From the NCBI RefSeq assembly GCF_004770055.1, contig NZ_RQEP01000019.1:62001-126000 (forward strand): DNA of 64,000 nucleotides, given 5' to 3'. The notes under the pieces were generated by a model. It was given only the letters and a program-made list of their open reading frames with translations, had not been told where the DNA came from and searched no databases. The translations under genes and the position numbers were made by a program. Below, one piece after another: positions 18,642-27,385 of this stretch. How positions within the stretch are numbered: the stretch's first letter is position 1; every line of letters starts with the position of its first letter. This stretch comes from Leptospira semungkisensis. GTDB taxonomy: Bacteria; Spirochaetota; Leptospiria; Leptospirales; Leptospiraceae.

Positions 18642-20012
18642 CTATTGTTTGTGATGATGTGCTGGGATCTTTGTTTCTTTATAAATAAAACTTAATAGTT
18701 TTAGATTATTGATAATTGTTTCGTTTCTTCTCTCTTTCAGATCTTCTAATCGGATTCTTGCGTTTAAGATTTCTGTTTGAGCTAAGAACGGCTCCTGTAT
18801 ATTCCCCTTTCCGGAACTGTACTGATATACACCCGCTCTGGAAGCTTTCTCCAATTCAGGGATCAGTCTCTTTTCTACGAGTTGGATTTGATTGGAAAGA
18901 CCTTGAGCTGTGGCCAAATTGCGATTTAACTGGGAGATCATTTGGGCCCTTGTCTTTTCTACTGAATCCTTTCCTACTTCGGCGAGATGTTCCGTTTCAC
19001 CTGTAATCGAATTCCATTTCAAGGCAGACCAGACGGGAACCTTCATATTCACTCCTAAGCTAAATAGATCTCCTCTATACTCGGTCACATCCATGAGCCC
19101 ATAGTTTAAGGGACCTTGGTCCAAGGCTAAGCTTTGAGGTCTTCTTTTCATATACGAGAAGAAGACTTCAGTTTGAGGAGCAAGAGAGTATTTAGTTAGT
19201 TTGGCCTGCTCCTTCAGTCTCTTCTCCTCGGAAGCGACTGTTTTGTATTCAGGAGTCGTTTCTACAAGGTTCGTCTCGCTTTGGATCAGAGTAAGGATCT
19301 CTTCATTATTTTTTTCTAAAAAGGAATTCAGATCCAGGCTTTCAAAATCGGAGAAACGCAATTTCTGAGAGATCTGGAAATACTCTAACTGCGAATGAAG
19401 ATCCTTTATAAAAGTAGAATATTCCGTTTCCTTTTCTAATGCTTCGGTCTTAGCGACGCTTGCCTTTAATACACCGGTAAGGTTGCTTCCTCCGGATGAG
19501 TAAGAAGATTCGCTTATATTCTTTTGGGCATTCGAAAGAACTAGGATCCTTTCATTTAGGATCTTCTTCTTGCCGATTGATTGATAGCGATTCAATAGAC
19601 TGAAGAAATCGCCAAGCATACGATTTACTCCGGCTAAGTAGCCGAAATTTGCCTCGTTCTGCATGATTTGAGAGATTCGATTCTCAGTGCTCAGCTTTCC
19701 TGGAAAAGGAAACTCTTGCGAAACAGAAAACTCCATACCCGTCATCGTAGGAGTATCCATCGCTCTGTTTCCACCCAAGGAGTATCCGTTTCGTGTCGGA
19801 TAGTTTCTATACGCGAATCCGATCTTCGGATCTGGTAAGATCCCGGAGGCTTCCGTATGCGCCTTATGGGCCTGGGAGATTCCTGCAAGGGATTTGGCTT
19901 CCGGATGCTCTGAGGCCAGGATTTCCAAAACATTTTCCAGATCCTTTGGTTCCGCCAAAAGCATCCCGGAAAAGAATATATAATATGATAATAGAATAAG
20001 GGTACGACTCAT
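18642..20012 (-). CDS. cusC: outer-membrane efflux channel, TolC/CusC family
   Basis: This 456-aa protein has a signal peptide and two outer-membrane efflux (OEP) repeats, with the typical ending GVYQYSSGKGNIQEPFLAQTE and long amphipathic helices. It would form the outer-membrane exit of the Cus-type tripartite pump. Upstream codons extend the frame to a TTG at 20027, but ATG 20012 (MSRTLILL) has GGAGG close upstream and gives a proper signal peptide, so I start it there. The DUF3347-like gene begins 12 nt downstream. The C-terminus ends in HHHKQ, a His-rich tail that may touch metal. Confidence 0.85.
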   Translation of the reverse strand: MSRTLILLSYYIFFSGMLLAEPKDLENVLEILASEHPEAKSLAGISQAHKAHTEASGILPDPKIGFAYRNYPTRNGYSLGGNRAMDTPTMTGMEFSVSQEFPFPGKLSTENRISQIMQNEANFGYLAGVNRMLGDFFSLLNRYQSIGKKKILNERILVLSNAQKNISESSYSSGGSNLTGVLKASVAKTEALEKETEYSTFIKDLHSQLEYFQISQKLRFSDFESLDLNSFLEKNNEEILTLIQSETNLVETTPEYKTVASEEKRLKEQAKLTKYSLAPQTEVFFSYMKRRPQSLALDQGPLNYGLMDVTEYRGDLFSLGVNMKVPVWSALKWNSITGETEHLAEVGKDSVEKTRAQMISQLNRNLATAQGLSNQIQLVEKRLIPELEKASRAGVYQYSSGKGNIQEPFLAQTEILNARIRLEDLKERRNETIINNLKLLSFIYKETKIPAHHHKQ

Positions 20013-20052
20013 GAGTCCTCCGATCAAAAATAGAAAGAAGAATGAGAAGTTC

Positions 20053-20478
20053 TTAAATTAAAAATGTTTGAAGTAGACTTAAGGTTTGAGGTCGGGATAT
20101 ATTTCGAATCTTTTGAGAAGAAGGTAGAAAACCCTCTCTAAGCGAAAGATATACTTTCGATTGGGGAAAGAACCAGTGGAGCACGATCTTTTCTATCTTT
20201 AGCTTTTGTCCGTCTACAGATTGCCAAGAATCGTTTGCAGTAACGGAAACAGGGGCATCCTTTCCACAACAGTTCTTTTGCGGATCCGAAGAGTTTTCAC
20301 TTTCGGACTTCTCAGAAGACTTATGGCAAGGAGGAAGTTTTTCTGTCTTTACGGAGACAGAAGCACCCATGGAAACAGGACAGGATCCGATCAGGCTTGC
20401 GATAGAACTGCAAGCGACTTGCATAGCAAAGCCGAGAGCTAATACAAATCCAATTGTCTTTTTGGAACGGGAATCCAT
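20053..20478 (-). CDS. small Cys-rich exported protein leading the efflux operon
   Basis: This 141-aa protein has an N-terminal hydrophobic segment (about 9-30) and cysteines at 23, 33, 51, 70 and 71, in PPCHKSSE and KNCCGKD, with acidic/Ser-rich spacers. Similar small proteins with an xPCH...CC pattern often precede Cus/Czc operons and may bind metal in the periplasm or membrane. C23 in MQVACSS could also be a lipobox cysteine. It is the first gene of the operon 20478-13738. I cannot assign a family with certainty. Confidence 0.6.
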   Translation of the reverse strand: MDSRSKKTIGFVLALGFAMQVACSSIASLIGSCPVSMGASVSVKTEKLPPCHKSSEKSESENSSDPQKNCCGKDAPVSVTANDSWQSVDGQKLKIEKIVLHWFFPQSKVYLSLREGFLPSSQKIRNISRPQTLSLLQTFLI

Positions 20479-20488
20479 GACCTTCCTC

Positions 20489-20519
20489 TATCTGACTGGA
20501 GCAAATACCCAAATGTCAA
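20489..20519 (-). promoter_or_regulatory. possible promoter of the efflux operon with long spacer
   Basis: On the minus strand a perfect -35 TTGACA (20514-20519) is followed after 19 nt by CAGATA (20489-20494), a poor -10. A 19-nt spacer is typical of promoters activated by MerR-family regulators such as CueR, but I see no clear dyad in the spacer and no regulator gene nearby. Low confidence. Confidence 0.25.
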
Positions 20520-20560
20520 GAAAAAAAGGTTTTTGTAAAATAAGCCGACTTCTTCTGAAA

Positions 20561-21646
20561 TTATTTCTTAGGAAAGAAAGGATTACTCAAGACAACTGCT
20601 GTGGGAAAGATCGCTTGGATCCTCACGTAAGAATCGCTAGGCCTTATCTTGTAGGAACCTCTCTTAGAATAAGCGGTATGTAACAGAACTTCCGAATTTT
20701 GACCTATGAATTCAACTGTGAGCGGAGTGTCTTGGAATTCAAAAAAGATCTCTTCCTCTCCTTTCATTCCGATTGGACCTAGTTTCGGATCTTGCAGAGT
20801 CCTTTCCATCTTGCGAACACAGAGATAATTCCCTTCCCGTAGAGATTTCAGGACCTCGGATTCTTCTAAACTATCCGTATTGATGAGTACATATCTCATC
20901 AGGGACTCGCCTTCTTGTTTGTAGATCTCTGAGCTTAGATCTCTCCAATTCGGAAGTCCGGACGTCTTGATGCGAATATATTCTTCTCTGGGAAGATAAT
21001 GCAGATCATCGGATGCCATGCAGAAGGACGGAACCTTATTGCTTAGCAGTTTATCCCATTGTTTTGGAATATCGCCAAAAGGACTGAACACTTCCAAAGC
21101 ATTATAATTTTTTAATTCTGATAAAATTTTCAGCGGAAAACTGTCATTTAAAAGAGGATGATTGATTACAATGAATCCGCCTTGAGATCCGATCTTATTG
21201 ATCATCCATTGCATGTTTTCTACACTTGCGTAGATCGGAAAAAGATCATTCGTTACTTCTTCAGTACCTAAAACGGTGAGATGCCTTTTCTTTAAGTTCA
21301 TTCCCCATTCATAGCCCTTGATCGAGGAAAGTTTTTCAGGCAATGTGATCCTTTCATAATCGGTAAAGCCTAGGATCTTATAGCCATTCGCTGCATACAC
21401 TGTTTCGATTTCTTCGGGGGAATTACGACCAGGTGTGAACCAAATGCGATCCGTATGGAGATGAATTGCGGCCTTTTGCCAAGATAAGGAAGTTTTGCGT
21501 TTGTATGGATTCTCAAACCTTGCCCATTCGATTTTAGCTTGAGCAAGTGTAGGATCCGCTTTCAAGAAGATCCAAGTATATAGGTTCTCTAAAAGAACCA
21601 TTCCTAGGAGCAGAGCGCAGAGAAGGAAAAAAATCCGCTTCTTCAT
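20561..21646 (-). CDS. PHP-domain metallophosphoesterase-like membrane-anchored protein (copy 1)
   Basis: This 361-aa protein has one N-terminal hydrophobic anchor (about 4-23) and a PHP-type metal-dependent phosphoesterase domain. Visible metal-site blocks are AIHLHTDRIW (60-69), ILGFTDYE, GYEWG, KKRHLTVLGT, VINHPL and MASDDLHYLP. The C-terminus (about 280-360) is a beta-rich tail ending in RIQAIFPTAVVLSNPFF. I start at ATG 21646 (MKKRIF) rather than GTG 21652, because the neighbouring paralogue also begins MKK. It probably faces the periplasm. The substrate is unknown. It lies just downstream of its paralogue. Confidence 0.75.
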   Translation of the reverse strand: MKKRIFFLLCALLLGMVLLENLYTWIFLKADPTLAQAKIEWARFENPYKRKTSLSWQKAAIHLHTDRIWFTPGRNSPEEIETVYAANGYKILGFTDYERITLPEKLSSIKGYEWGMNLKKRHLTVLGTEEVTNDLFPIYASVENMQWMINKIGSQGGFIVINHPLLNDSFPLKILSELKNYNALEVFSPFGDIPKQWDKLLSNKVPSFCMASDDLHYLPREEYIRIKTSGLPNWRDLSSEIYKQEGESLMRYVLINTDSLEESEVLKSLREGNYLCVRKMERTLQDPKLGPIGMKGEEEIFFEFQDTPLTVEFIGQNSEVLLHTAYSKRGSYKIRPSDSYVRIQAIFPTAVVLSNPFFPKK

Positions 21647-21815
21647 TCTCACCTAAGTTCGAAAGCAGGTTCGAAACAGAAAACTAGAATTTGTAAAATG
21701 CTTTGTTACAACTTATCTACGAAAACATCTAGAATTCATCAATATGTAACAGAGAAAATAGAGATTCTTTGGATTTGCTTTATAGAAGTGAAATCAATAG
21801 TTTCTGAAAAGTATA

Positions 21816-22904
21816 TTACTCGTTCGAATTTACGTAGAAAGGATTACTGAAAACATAGGCTGTAGGAAATAAAGCTTGGATCCGAACGTAAAAATCTCTA
21901 GGCTTTGCCTTGTAAGAACCGCTCTTTTGGTTCACTATGCTGTGAAGGACTTGGCCGTCTACACCGATGAATTCGACGAAGAAGGGAGTCTCTTCAAATT
22001 CGAAGCTCACTTCGTTCCCGTTTTTTAAGGAGAAAGATTTAAGCTTAGGATCGTCTAGATTCCGTTTCAATTTACGAACGCAGGCATAATTCCCGGATTT
22101 AAGAGCTTTTAAAATATCTTCTTGTGAATAAGAATCCGTATTCAAGAGAATATATCTCATCAAAGCCTCGCCCTTCTCTGCGAACAAAAGAGTGAGCGTC
22201 TCCCTTAGGCCATGAGTCTTACTTTGTATCTTTACGTATTCTGCCTTAGGAAGATAATGCAGATCGTCTCCGGACATGCAGAATGAATGGATCCCTTGGC
22301 TGAGCAGCTCATCCCAATATTTGGAAATATCTCCATAAGGCGAAAGAACTTCGATTGCATCGTAACCGGACAATCTTTCTAATTCGGAAAGAGTGAATCC
22401 ATTGTACAATGTGGGATGATTTATAACAACGAAAGCTCCTTTCTCCTTTTGGGCATTAATCTCCCATTGAATATTTTCAAGGGAAGAATAGAGAGGGAAA
22501 TAATCAGGCTCCACCTTTTCGGTGCCTAAGATAGTGAGATGTCTCTTTTTAAGATTCCTTCCCCATTCATATCCTGGAATCAAGACTGGATTTTTGGAAT
22601 CCACTTTAGTAATCGTACCGTAATCGGTGAAAGAGAGAATCTTGGTGCCGAAGTTTCCATAAATCTCTAAGATCTCTTCCGGTGAATTTCTAAGAGGAGT
22701 ATACCAGATTTCATTGGTATGTAGGTGAATTGCAGTCTTTGCCCATTTAATTTTTGTAGTTTTTTCGTAAGGATTTTTTATTCCTGTCTGGTGTGGTTGG
22801 CCTTTAGAGATGATTCGGAATCGGAGACTCGCCCAGACATTAAAGGCAATAACGGATATGAGAATGATGGAAAATAAGAGAGCGATCTTTTTGAACTTTT
22901 TCAT
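21816..22904 (-). CDS. PHP-domain metallophosphoesterase-like membrane-anchored protein (copy 2)
   Basis: This 362-aa tandem paralogue of the 20561-21646 gene is similar from end to end. It has a hydrophobic anchor (about 6-25), AIHLHTNEIWYTP (58-70), ILSFTDYG, GYEWGRNLKKRHLTILGTE, VVINHPTLYNGF and MSGDDLHYLPKAEYVKI, and the same C-terminal tail ending RIQALFPTAYVFSNPFY. All PHP metal-site blocks are kept in both copies, so both may be active. A gap of 169 nt separates the two genes. It is divergent from the GT2 gene (83 nt apart), so the two may share a control region. Confidence 0.75.
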   Translation of the reverse strand: MKKFKKIALLFSIILISVIAFNVWASLRFRIISKGQPHQTGIKNPYEKTTKIKWAKTAIHLHTNEIWYTPLRNSPEEILEIYGNFGTKILSFTDYGTITKVDSKNPVLIPGYEWGRNLKKRHLTILGTEKVEPDYFPLYSSLENIQWEINAQKEKGAFVVINHPTLYNGFTLSELERLSGYDAIEVLSPYGDISKYWDELLSQGIHSFCMSGDDLHYLPKAEYVKIQSKTHGLRETLTLLFAEKGEALMRYILLNTDSYSQEDILKALKSGNYACVRKLKRNLDDPKLKSFSLKNGNEVSFEFEETPFFVEFIGVDGQVLHSIVNQKSGSYKAKPRDFYVRIQALFPTAYVFSNPFYVNSNE

Positions 22905-22987
22905 TTTTGTGTAATAAAAATTTTTCAGAGCTAAATCCGTTTTAAAGAAATTGTCCAGTACTAATTGAAGACCTTAAAGGATAAAAA

Positions 22988-24019
22988 ATGAAGGACCAAA
23001 GAATCGCTATCATAATACCGGCTTACAATGAAGAGTTGACGATCCGAGATACCATTCTTGCTTTTTTCAAAGAACTTCCACAAGCGGAATATTGGGTCGT
23101 TGACAATAATTCTTCCGACCAAACTAGAAAGATAGCAGTCGATACATTAAAGAAAAATAAAATGAAAGGGAATGTTCTCTTTGAGCCTCGCCAAGGGAAG
23201 GCAAATGCTGTCCGAAAGGCTTTTACACTGGCAGATGCTGATATCTATATTCTTACAGACGCGGATATGACCTATCCTGCGGAAGAAGTTCACAATCTTA
23301 CTGCAATTCTAAATGAAGAAGGTCTAGACTTGGTCGTAGGAGATCGCTTGAGCCAAGGAGTCTATGGAAAGGAAAATAAGAGACCGTTTCATTCCTTTGG
23401 CAATCATCTGGTGATCAATCTGATCAACTTTTTATTCGGGGTAAAATTAAGAGACGCAATGAGCGGCTATAGAGTGTTCTCTCGTAGATTCGTAAAAAAT
23501 TACCCGATACTTGCAAGCGGATTTGAGTTAGAGATCGAAATGACCTTGCACTCCTTGGACAAAAGATTTGCAATGAAAGAGGTTCCTATCCAATACAAGG
23601 ACCGGCCTGAAGGAAGTTTTTCAAAATTAAATACAATCCGAGATGGATATAGAGTGGTGAATAATATTCTATGGATCTTTAAGGATTATAAGCCGATGCA
23701 TTTTTTCGGTTTCTTCTCCTTAGTTGCTGGGATCCTTTCTTTGGCCGCCGGATTTCCCGCAGTCGTGGATTATATCAAATATAGATACGTGTATCATGTG
23801 CCGCTGGCGATCTTAGCGACAGGACTAATGCTATTTTCCTGGATTCAAATTGCGATCGGTCTGGTGCTCCATACAGTATCCAAGATCCAAAGAACAAATT
23901 TTGAATTGTCTCTATTAAAATTCGGAACGGAAGCTCCGTTCCGCTCGAAGGATTCGGCGTCCCCCGCCCCCGGTTCGGGTGGTGGGGAGAGGCCCGTGGG
24001 CAAAACCTCTCGCCGTTAA
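22988..24019 (+). CDS. GT2 glycosyltransferase, polyprenyl-phosphate sugar synthase type
   Basis: This 343-aa enzyme has a GT-A domain with IAIIIPAYNEE (6-16), VVDNNSSD, and the metal-binding DAD (91-93) in LTDADMTYP. Two membrane helices near the C-terminus (about 240-300) fit the dolichol-phosphate-mannose-synthase/ArnC group, which moves a sugar from a nucleotide donor onto a lipid phosphate. The last 21 residues (323-343, SASPAPGSGGGERPVGKTSR) are Pro/Gly/Arg-rich and are encoded by a GC-rich structured repeat, so the natural C-terminus may have been overwritten. It is convergent with the GT39-like gene. Confidence 0.85.
   Translation: MKDQRIAIIIPAYNEELTIRDTILAFFKELPQAEYWVVDNNSSDQTRKIAVDTLKKNKMKGNVLFEPRQGKANAVRKAFTLADADIYILTDADMTYPAEEVHNLTAILNEEGLDLVVGDRLSQGVYGKENKRPFHSFGNHLVINLINFLFGVKLRDAMSGYRVFSRRFVKNYPILASGFELEIEMTLHSLDKRFAMKEVPIQYKDRPEGSFSKLNTIRDGYRVVNNILWIFKDYKPMHFFGFFSLVAGILSLAAGFPAVVDYIKYRYVYHVPLAILATGLMLFSWIQIAIGLVLHTVSKIQRTNFELSLLKFGTEAPFRSKDSASPAPGSGGGERPVGKTSRR
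23955..24015 (+). repeat. GC-rich structured element overlapping the GT2 C-terminus
   Basis: This 61-nt stretch is far richer in G and C than its surroundings. It can fold as a branched structure: a short outer stem CGGC/GCCG (23955-23958 with 24012-24015), a hairpin GAGAGG/CCTCTC (23987-23992 with 24006-24011), and an imperfect C-run/G-run hairpin at 23960-23986. Its look is that of a dispersed intergenic repeat of Leptospira, but I cannot search for other copies. Confidence 0.4.
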
Positions 24020-24094
24020 ATCACAAAATCGGGGACCTGACAACTCAGATCCGTGTTTTCAAAAATGGAATCTAAATTCCGTGAAAGATTTGCT

Positions 24095-24129
24095 GAAGAA
24101 GAAGTCGATTCTCGAATCACTTCTTCTTC
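24095..24129. repeat. long hairpin between convergent GT2 and GT39-like genes
   Basis: Arms GAAGAAGAAGT and ACTTCTTCTTC, extended inward by GATT/AATC around the tetraloop CTCG, give a stem of about 15 bp with one bulge. There is no good T-run on either side, so it is either a weak bidirectional terminator or a transcript-end protecting structure. Confidence 0.5.
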
Positions 24130-24143
24130 TCTGAATTCTGTTC

Positions 24144-25775
24144 TTATTTTAAAGAAGAAGTTAATAGAACGAGTCCATTCTCGGCGGATACTTCTTTAAA
24201 CTCTCGCTTTGGATAGGTCAGCATCAATTCCAATATGCTGTTTCGATTGCAGATAATCGCTAAGCTTTGGTCCGACTCAAAAAGATCGACTTCATCCTTG
24301 AACTTGTAACTCCCTACGATATGTATCTTTTGCTCTCTATAGAACATTGGATAAAAAGAAAGATATTTGTAAAAGATGACCGGATTGCCTGACTTCTCCG
24401 CTTGGTCGTAGAGACGAAGGTTTCCGTCTTGTAAAAAGGAAATGATCTTGGGAGCCAAGGTGGCGGAAAGAGTTCCTACAAATAACATCATTCCTGTCCA
24501 AGTGGAGAGAAGAAAGAAATACCAGCCTTCTCCCCTTCCCCTACTGGAAGACCAAAGTCCCCAACTGCCTAAAAGAATTCCGATGCACAAAAAGATTCCC
24601 GGTAAAGAATCGATTCCGGTGAATTTAGGCAATGCCTCTTTTCCCACTCCAGTGAAAGAAGAAGATTGCTCCAAAATATTCGGTAGGAATGCAAATAAAA
24701 GCCCTATAACGAGTCCTAATCCTAAGAAAGAGATCGGGATCCATTTTGACTTTAAGGCTTCTTCCCTTTCTGCGATTAAATAGGAAGCAAAGAAGGAAAG
24801 AGCAAAGTAAATGGAAGAAGAGTAATGAGGAAGTTTGGTTTGCACCACCGAAAAGATTGCGAGCACAAGTCCTAACCAAATCAGGAAATAGCGAGAGAAT
24901 CTTGCGATCTTTGGATCAGTGAAAAGCTTCCAATTCTTGGCGACTGCAAACAGTAAGATCGTCCAAGGGAAGAATCCAATGAACATTACAATAAAATGAT
25001 AGAACCAAGGACCTGTATGGGATTCTAAAGATTTGGTTAAAAGCTTCTTCTGGAAATCGAAGAATTGTACAAGGAATTCCTCGCCGTACAGAATATAATT
25101 CGTGAGATAATAAAAAGAAAGAACCAATAAGGATACGAACCCGAATAAAACAAAATCGAAGAATTTAAACTTCCATCTTCTTTCTAAGATTCGATTTGCA
25201 GCGAAAATAATAAGAGGGATCCCTAGACCAAGAGGACCTTTGGTTAATACTGCCATTCCTCCAAAGAATGCGGAAGAGAAGATCCAACGAACTCTAATCT
25301 TGAATTCTTCCCCCTCGTTCTCTTCGTAAAAGTAGAGCGAGATTACCGAAAGTAAAATGAGAGTATTGAATAGATGGTCTATGTAGGCCGTTCTGGAAAG
25401 AAGAAGAGGCAAGAAGGAAGCGGAATACAAAAATGCCCATGCATATCCGAAGAATCTTGAGTGAAGAGAACTTCCTAAGCGAACTAAAATGAAGAAGGAG
25501 ATTAATCCGCTCAAAACGGAAGGCATACGAGTAGAAAATTCGTTTAAACCGAAAACTCCGTAGAAAGCGTTTGCTAACCAAAAATAAAAAGGAGGCTTTT
25601 CGCTGAATATCTGCCCGTTTACTTGGATGCGAAAGAATTCACCGGATTCCCACATTCCCTTGGAAGCAGCTCCGTAAATATTCTCATCCCAATCAATGAG
25701 AGGAAAGCTTCCTAAGCCGAAGAGAAGAAACAAAAGATACAGAAGGAATAAAAGTGGAAAAAACAAATTTCGCAT
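24144..25775 (-). CDS. GT39/ArnT-like integral membrane glycosyltransferase
   Basis: This 543-aa polytopic protein of the GT-C fold transfers a sugar from a polyprenyl phosphate donor to a target on the outer face of the inner membrane. The first periplasmic loop holds the acidic motif DWDENIYGAASKG (about 28-40) and EKPPFYFWLANAFYGVFG, as in ArnT and PMT proteins. About 11-12 membrane helices follow, then a soluble C-terminal part (about 450-543). The GT2 gene next to it could make its lipid-linked sugar donor. The acceptor (lipid A, protein or glycan) cannot be told from sequence. Confidence 0.82.
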   Translation of the reverse strand: MRNLFFPLLFLLYLLFLLFGLGSFPLIDWDENIYGAASKGMWESGEFFRIQVNGQIFSEKPPFYFWLANAFYGVFGLNEFSTRMPSVLSGLISFFILVRLGSSLHSRFFGYAWAFLYSASFLPLLLSRTAYIDHLFNTLILLSVISLYFYEENEGEEFKIRVRWIFSSAFFGGMAVLTKGPLGLGIPLIIFAANRILERRWKFKFFDFVLFGFVSLLVLSFYYLTNYILYGEEFLVQFFDFQKKLLTKSLESHTGPWFYHFIVMFIGFFPWTILLFAVAKNWKLFTDPKIARFSRYFLIWLGLVLAIFSVVQTKLPHYSSSIYFALSFFASYLIAEREEALKSKWIPISFLGLGLVIGLLFAFLPNILEQSSSFTGVGKEALPKFTGIDSLPGIFLCIGILLGSWGLWSSSRGRGEGWYFFLLSTWTGMMLFVGTLSATLAPKIISFLQDGNLRLYDQAEKSGNPVIFYKYLSFYPMFYREQKIHIVGSYKFKDEVDLFESDQSLAIICNRNSILELMLTYPKREFKEVSAENGLVLLTSSLK

Positions 25776-25981
25776 TCTAAATGAAAAACCTTTTAAAGGA
25801 AGCGAAGTCTCGCCTTCCCTAATCCAAAAATCGAAGACATTCTACTTCATCATTCCAAAACCTAAATTTTACAATCCAGATTCGTTACAAAACAGATAAA
25901 ATTGAAATGGAATAGAAAGATCTCTTTAATTTCAAAAAGATATAAGAGATGCGAAAAGAATTTCTGAAAGCAGATTAGAAT

Positions 25982-26019
25982 AAAAAAAAGCCTAACCTTC
26001 GTTACGAGAAGTTAGGCTT
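25982..26019 (-). terminator. intrinsic terminator of the minus-strand flaB
   Basis: On the minus strand, arms AAGCCTAAC and GTTAGGCTT with a further inner CTTC/GAAG pairing are followed by a run of eight T. This is a textbook intrinsic terminator about 120 nt past the flaB stop. Confidence 0.9.
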
Positions 26020-26088
26020 CAGAGTCGTACGGCGATTTATAAAAAATATAAATCCGTGGTCCCGTCGAAAGAACCAACATTCACTTAG

Positions 26089-27059
<971 letters not shown>

Positions 27060-27112
27060 TCCCCTTAAAAATCGGGCCAGTTTCCAAAACGGAAGAGATA
27101 CTTTTTTCACAG

Positions 27113-27141
27113 ATAATAAGATAAAAGATGCTTCCTACCAA
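27113..27141 (-). promoter_or_regulatory. sigma-70-like promoter of flaB1
   Basis: On the minus strand -35 TTGGTA (27136-27141) and -10 TATTAT (27113-27118) are separated by exactly 17 nt. Four of six and five of six bases match the consensus. Transcription would start near 27106, giving a leader of about 117 nt. I find no sigma-28 pattern upstream of this gene. Confidence 0.5.
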
Positions 27142-27370
27142 GCTAGGATATGTCACGTTTCAGAAGGGATAGTTTTGGGCGCCCTCCGCGCTTCGCTCGG
27201 AGCCGAGCCGCTGCGGATTCGGCATTCGCCTCATCCGTCCGCGCCGAAGATTTGTAGTAACTTCGACATTTCATACAAAGGCGCGTCCGGACTAAAGTCC
27301 TCCACGTCTCTGGCGCGGTTTTGGACCCGTAATTCCCCCTGAAAGTGCTTGCCGGAATAGATACAGGCAA
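27142..27370. repeat. GC-rich non-coding stretch upstream of ispH, possible dispersed repeat
   Basis: Most of the 396-bp gap between flaB1 (26989) and ispH (27386) is this stretch. It is much richer in G and C than the genes around it and contains clusters such as GCGCTTCGCTCGG and CCGAGCCGCTGCGG. An open frame of 75 codons runs through it on the minus strand but has arginine-rich low-complexity content. I believe similar stretches are scattered in Leptospira intergenic DNA, but this is memory, not a search. No clear ispH promoter is seen. Confidence 0.35.
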
Positions 27371-27385
27371 CAGTCTGAAAGAAAG

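Noticed and set aside
27143..27370. 75-codon minus-strand open frame in the GC-rich block
   Set aside because: Arg-rich, no motif, no ribosome site; better explained as repeat-like DNA.
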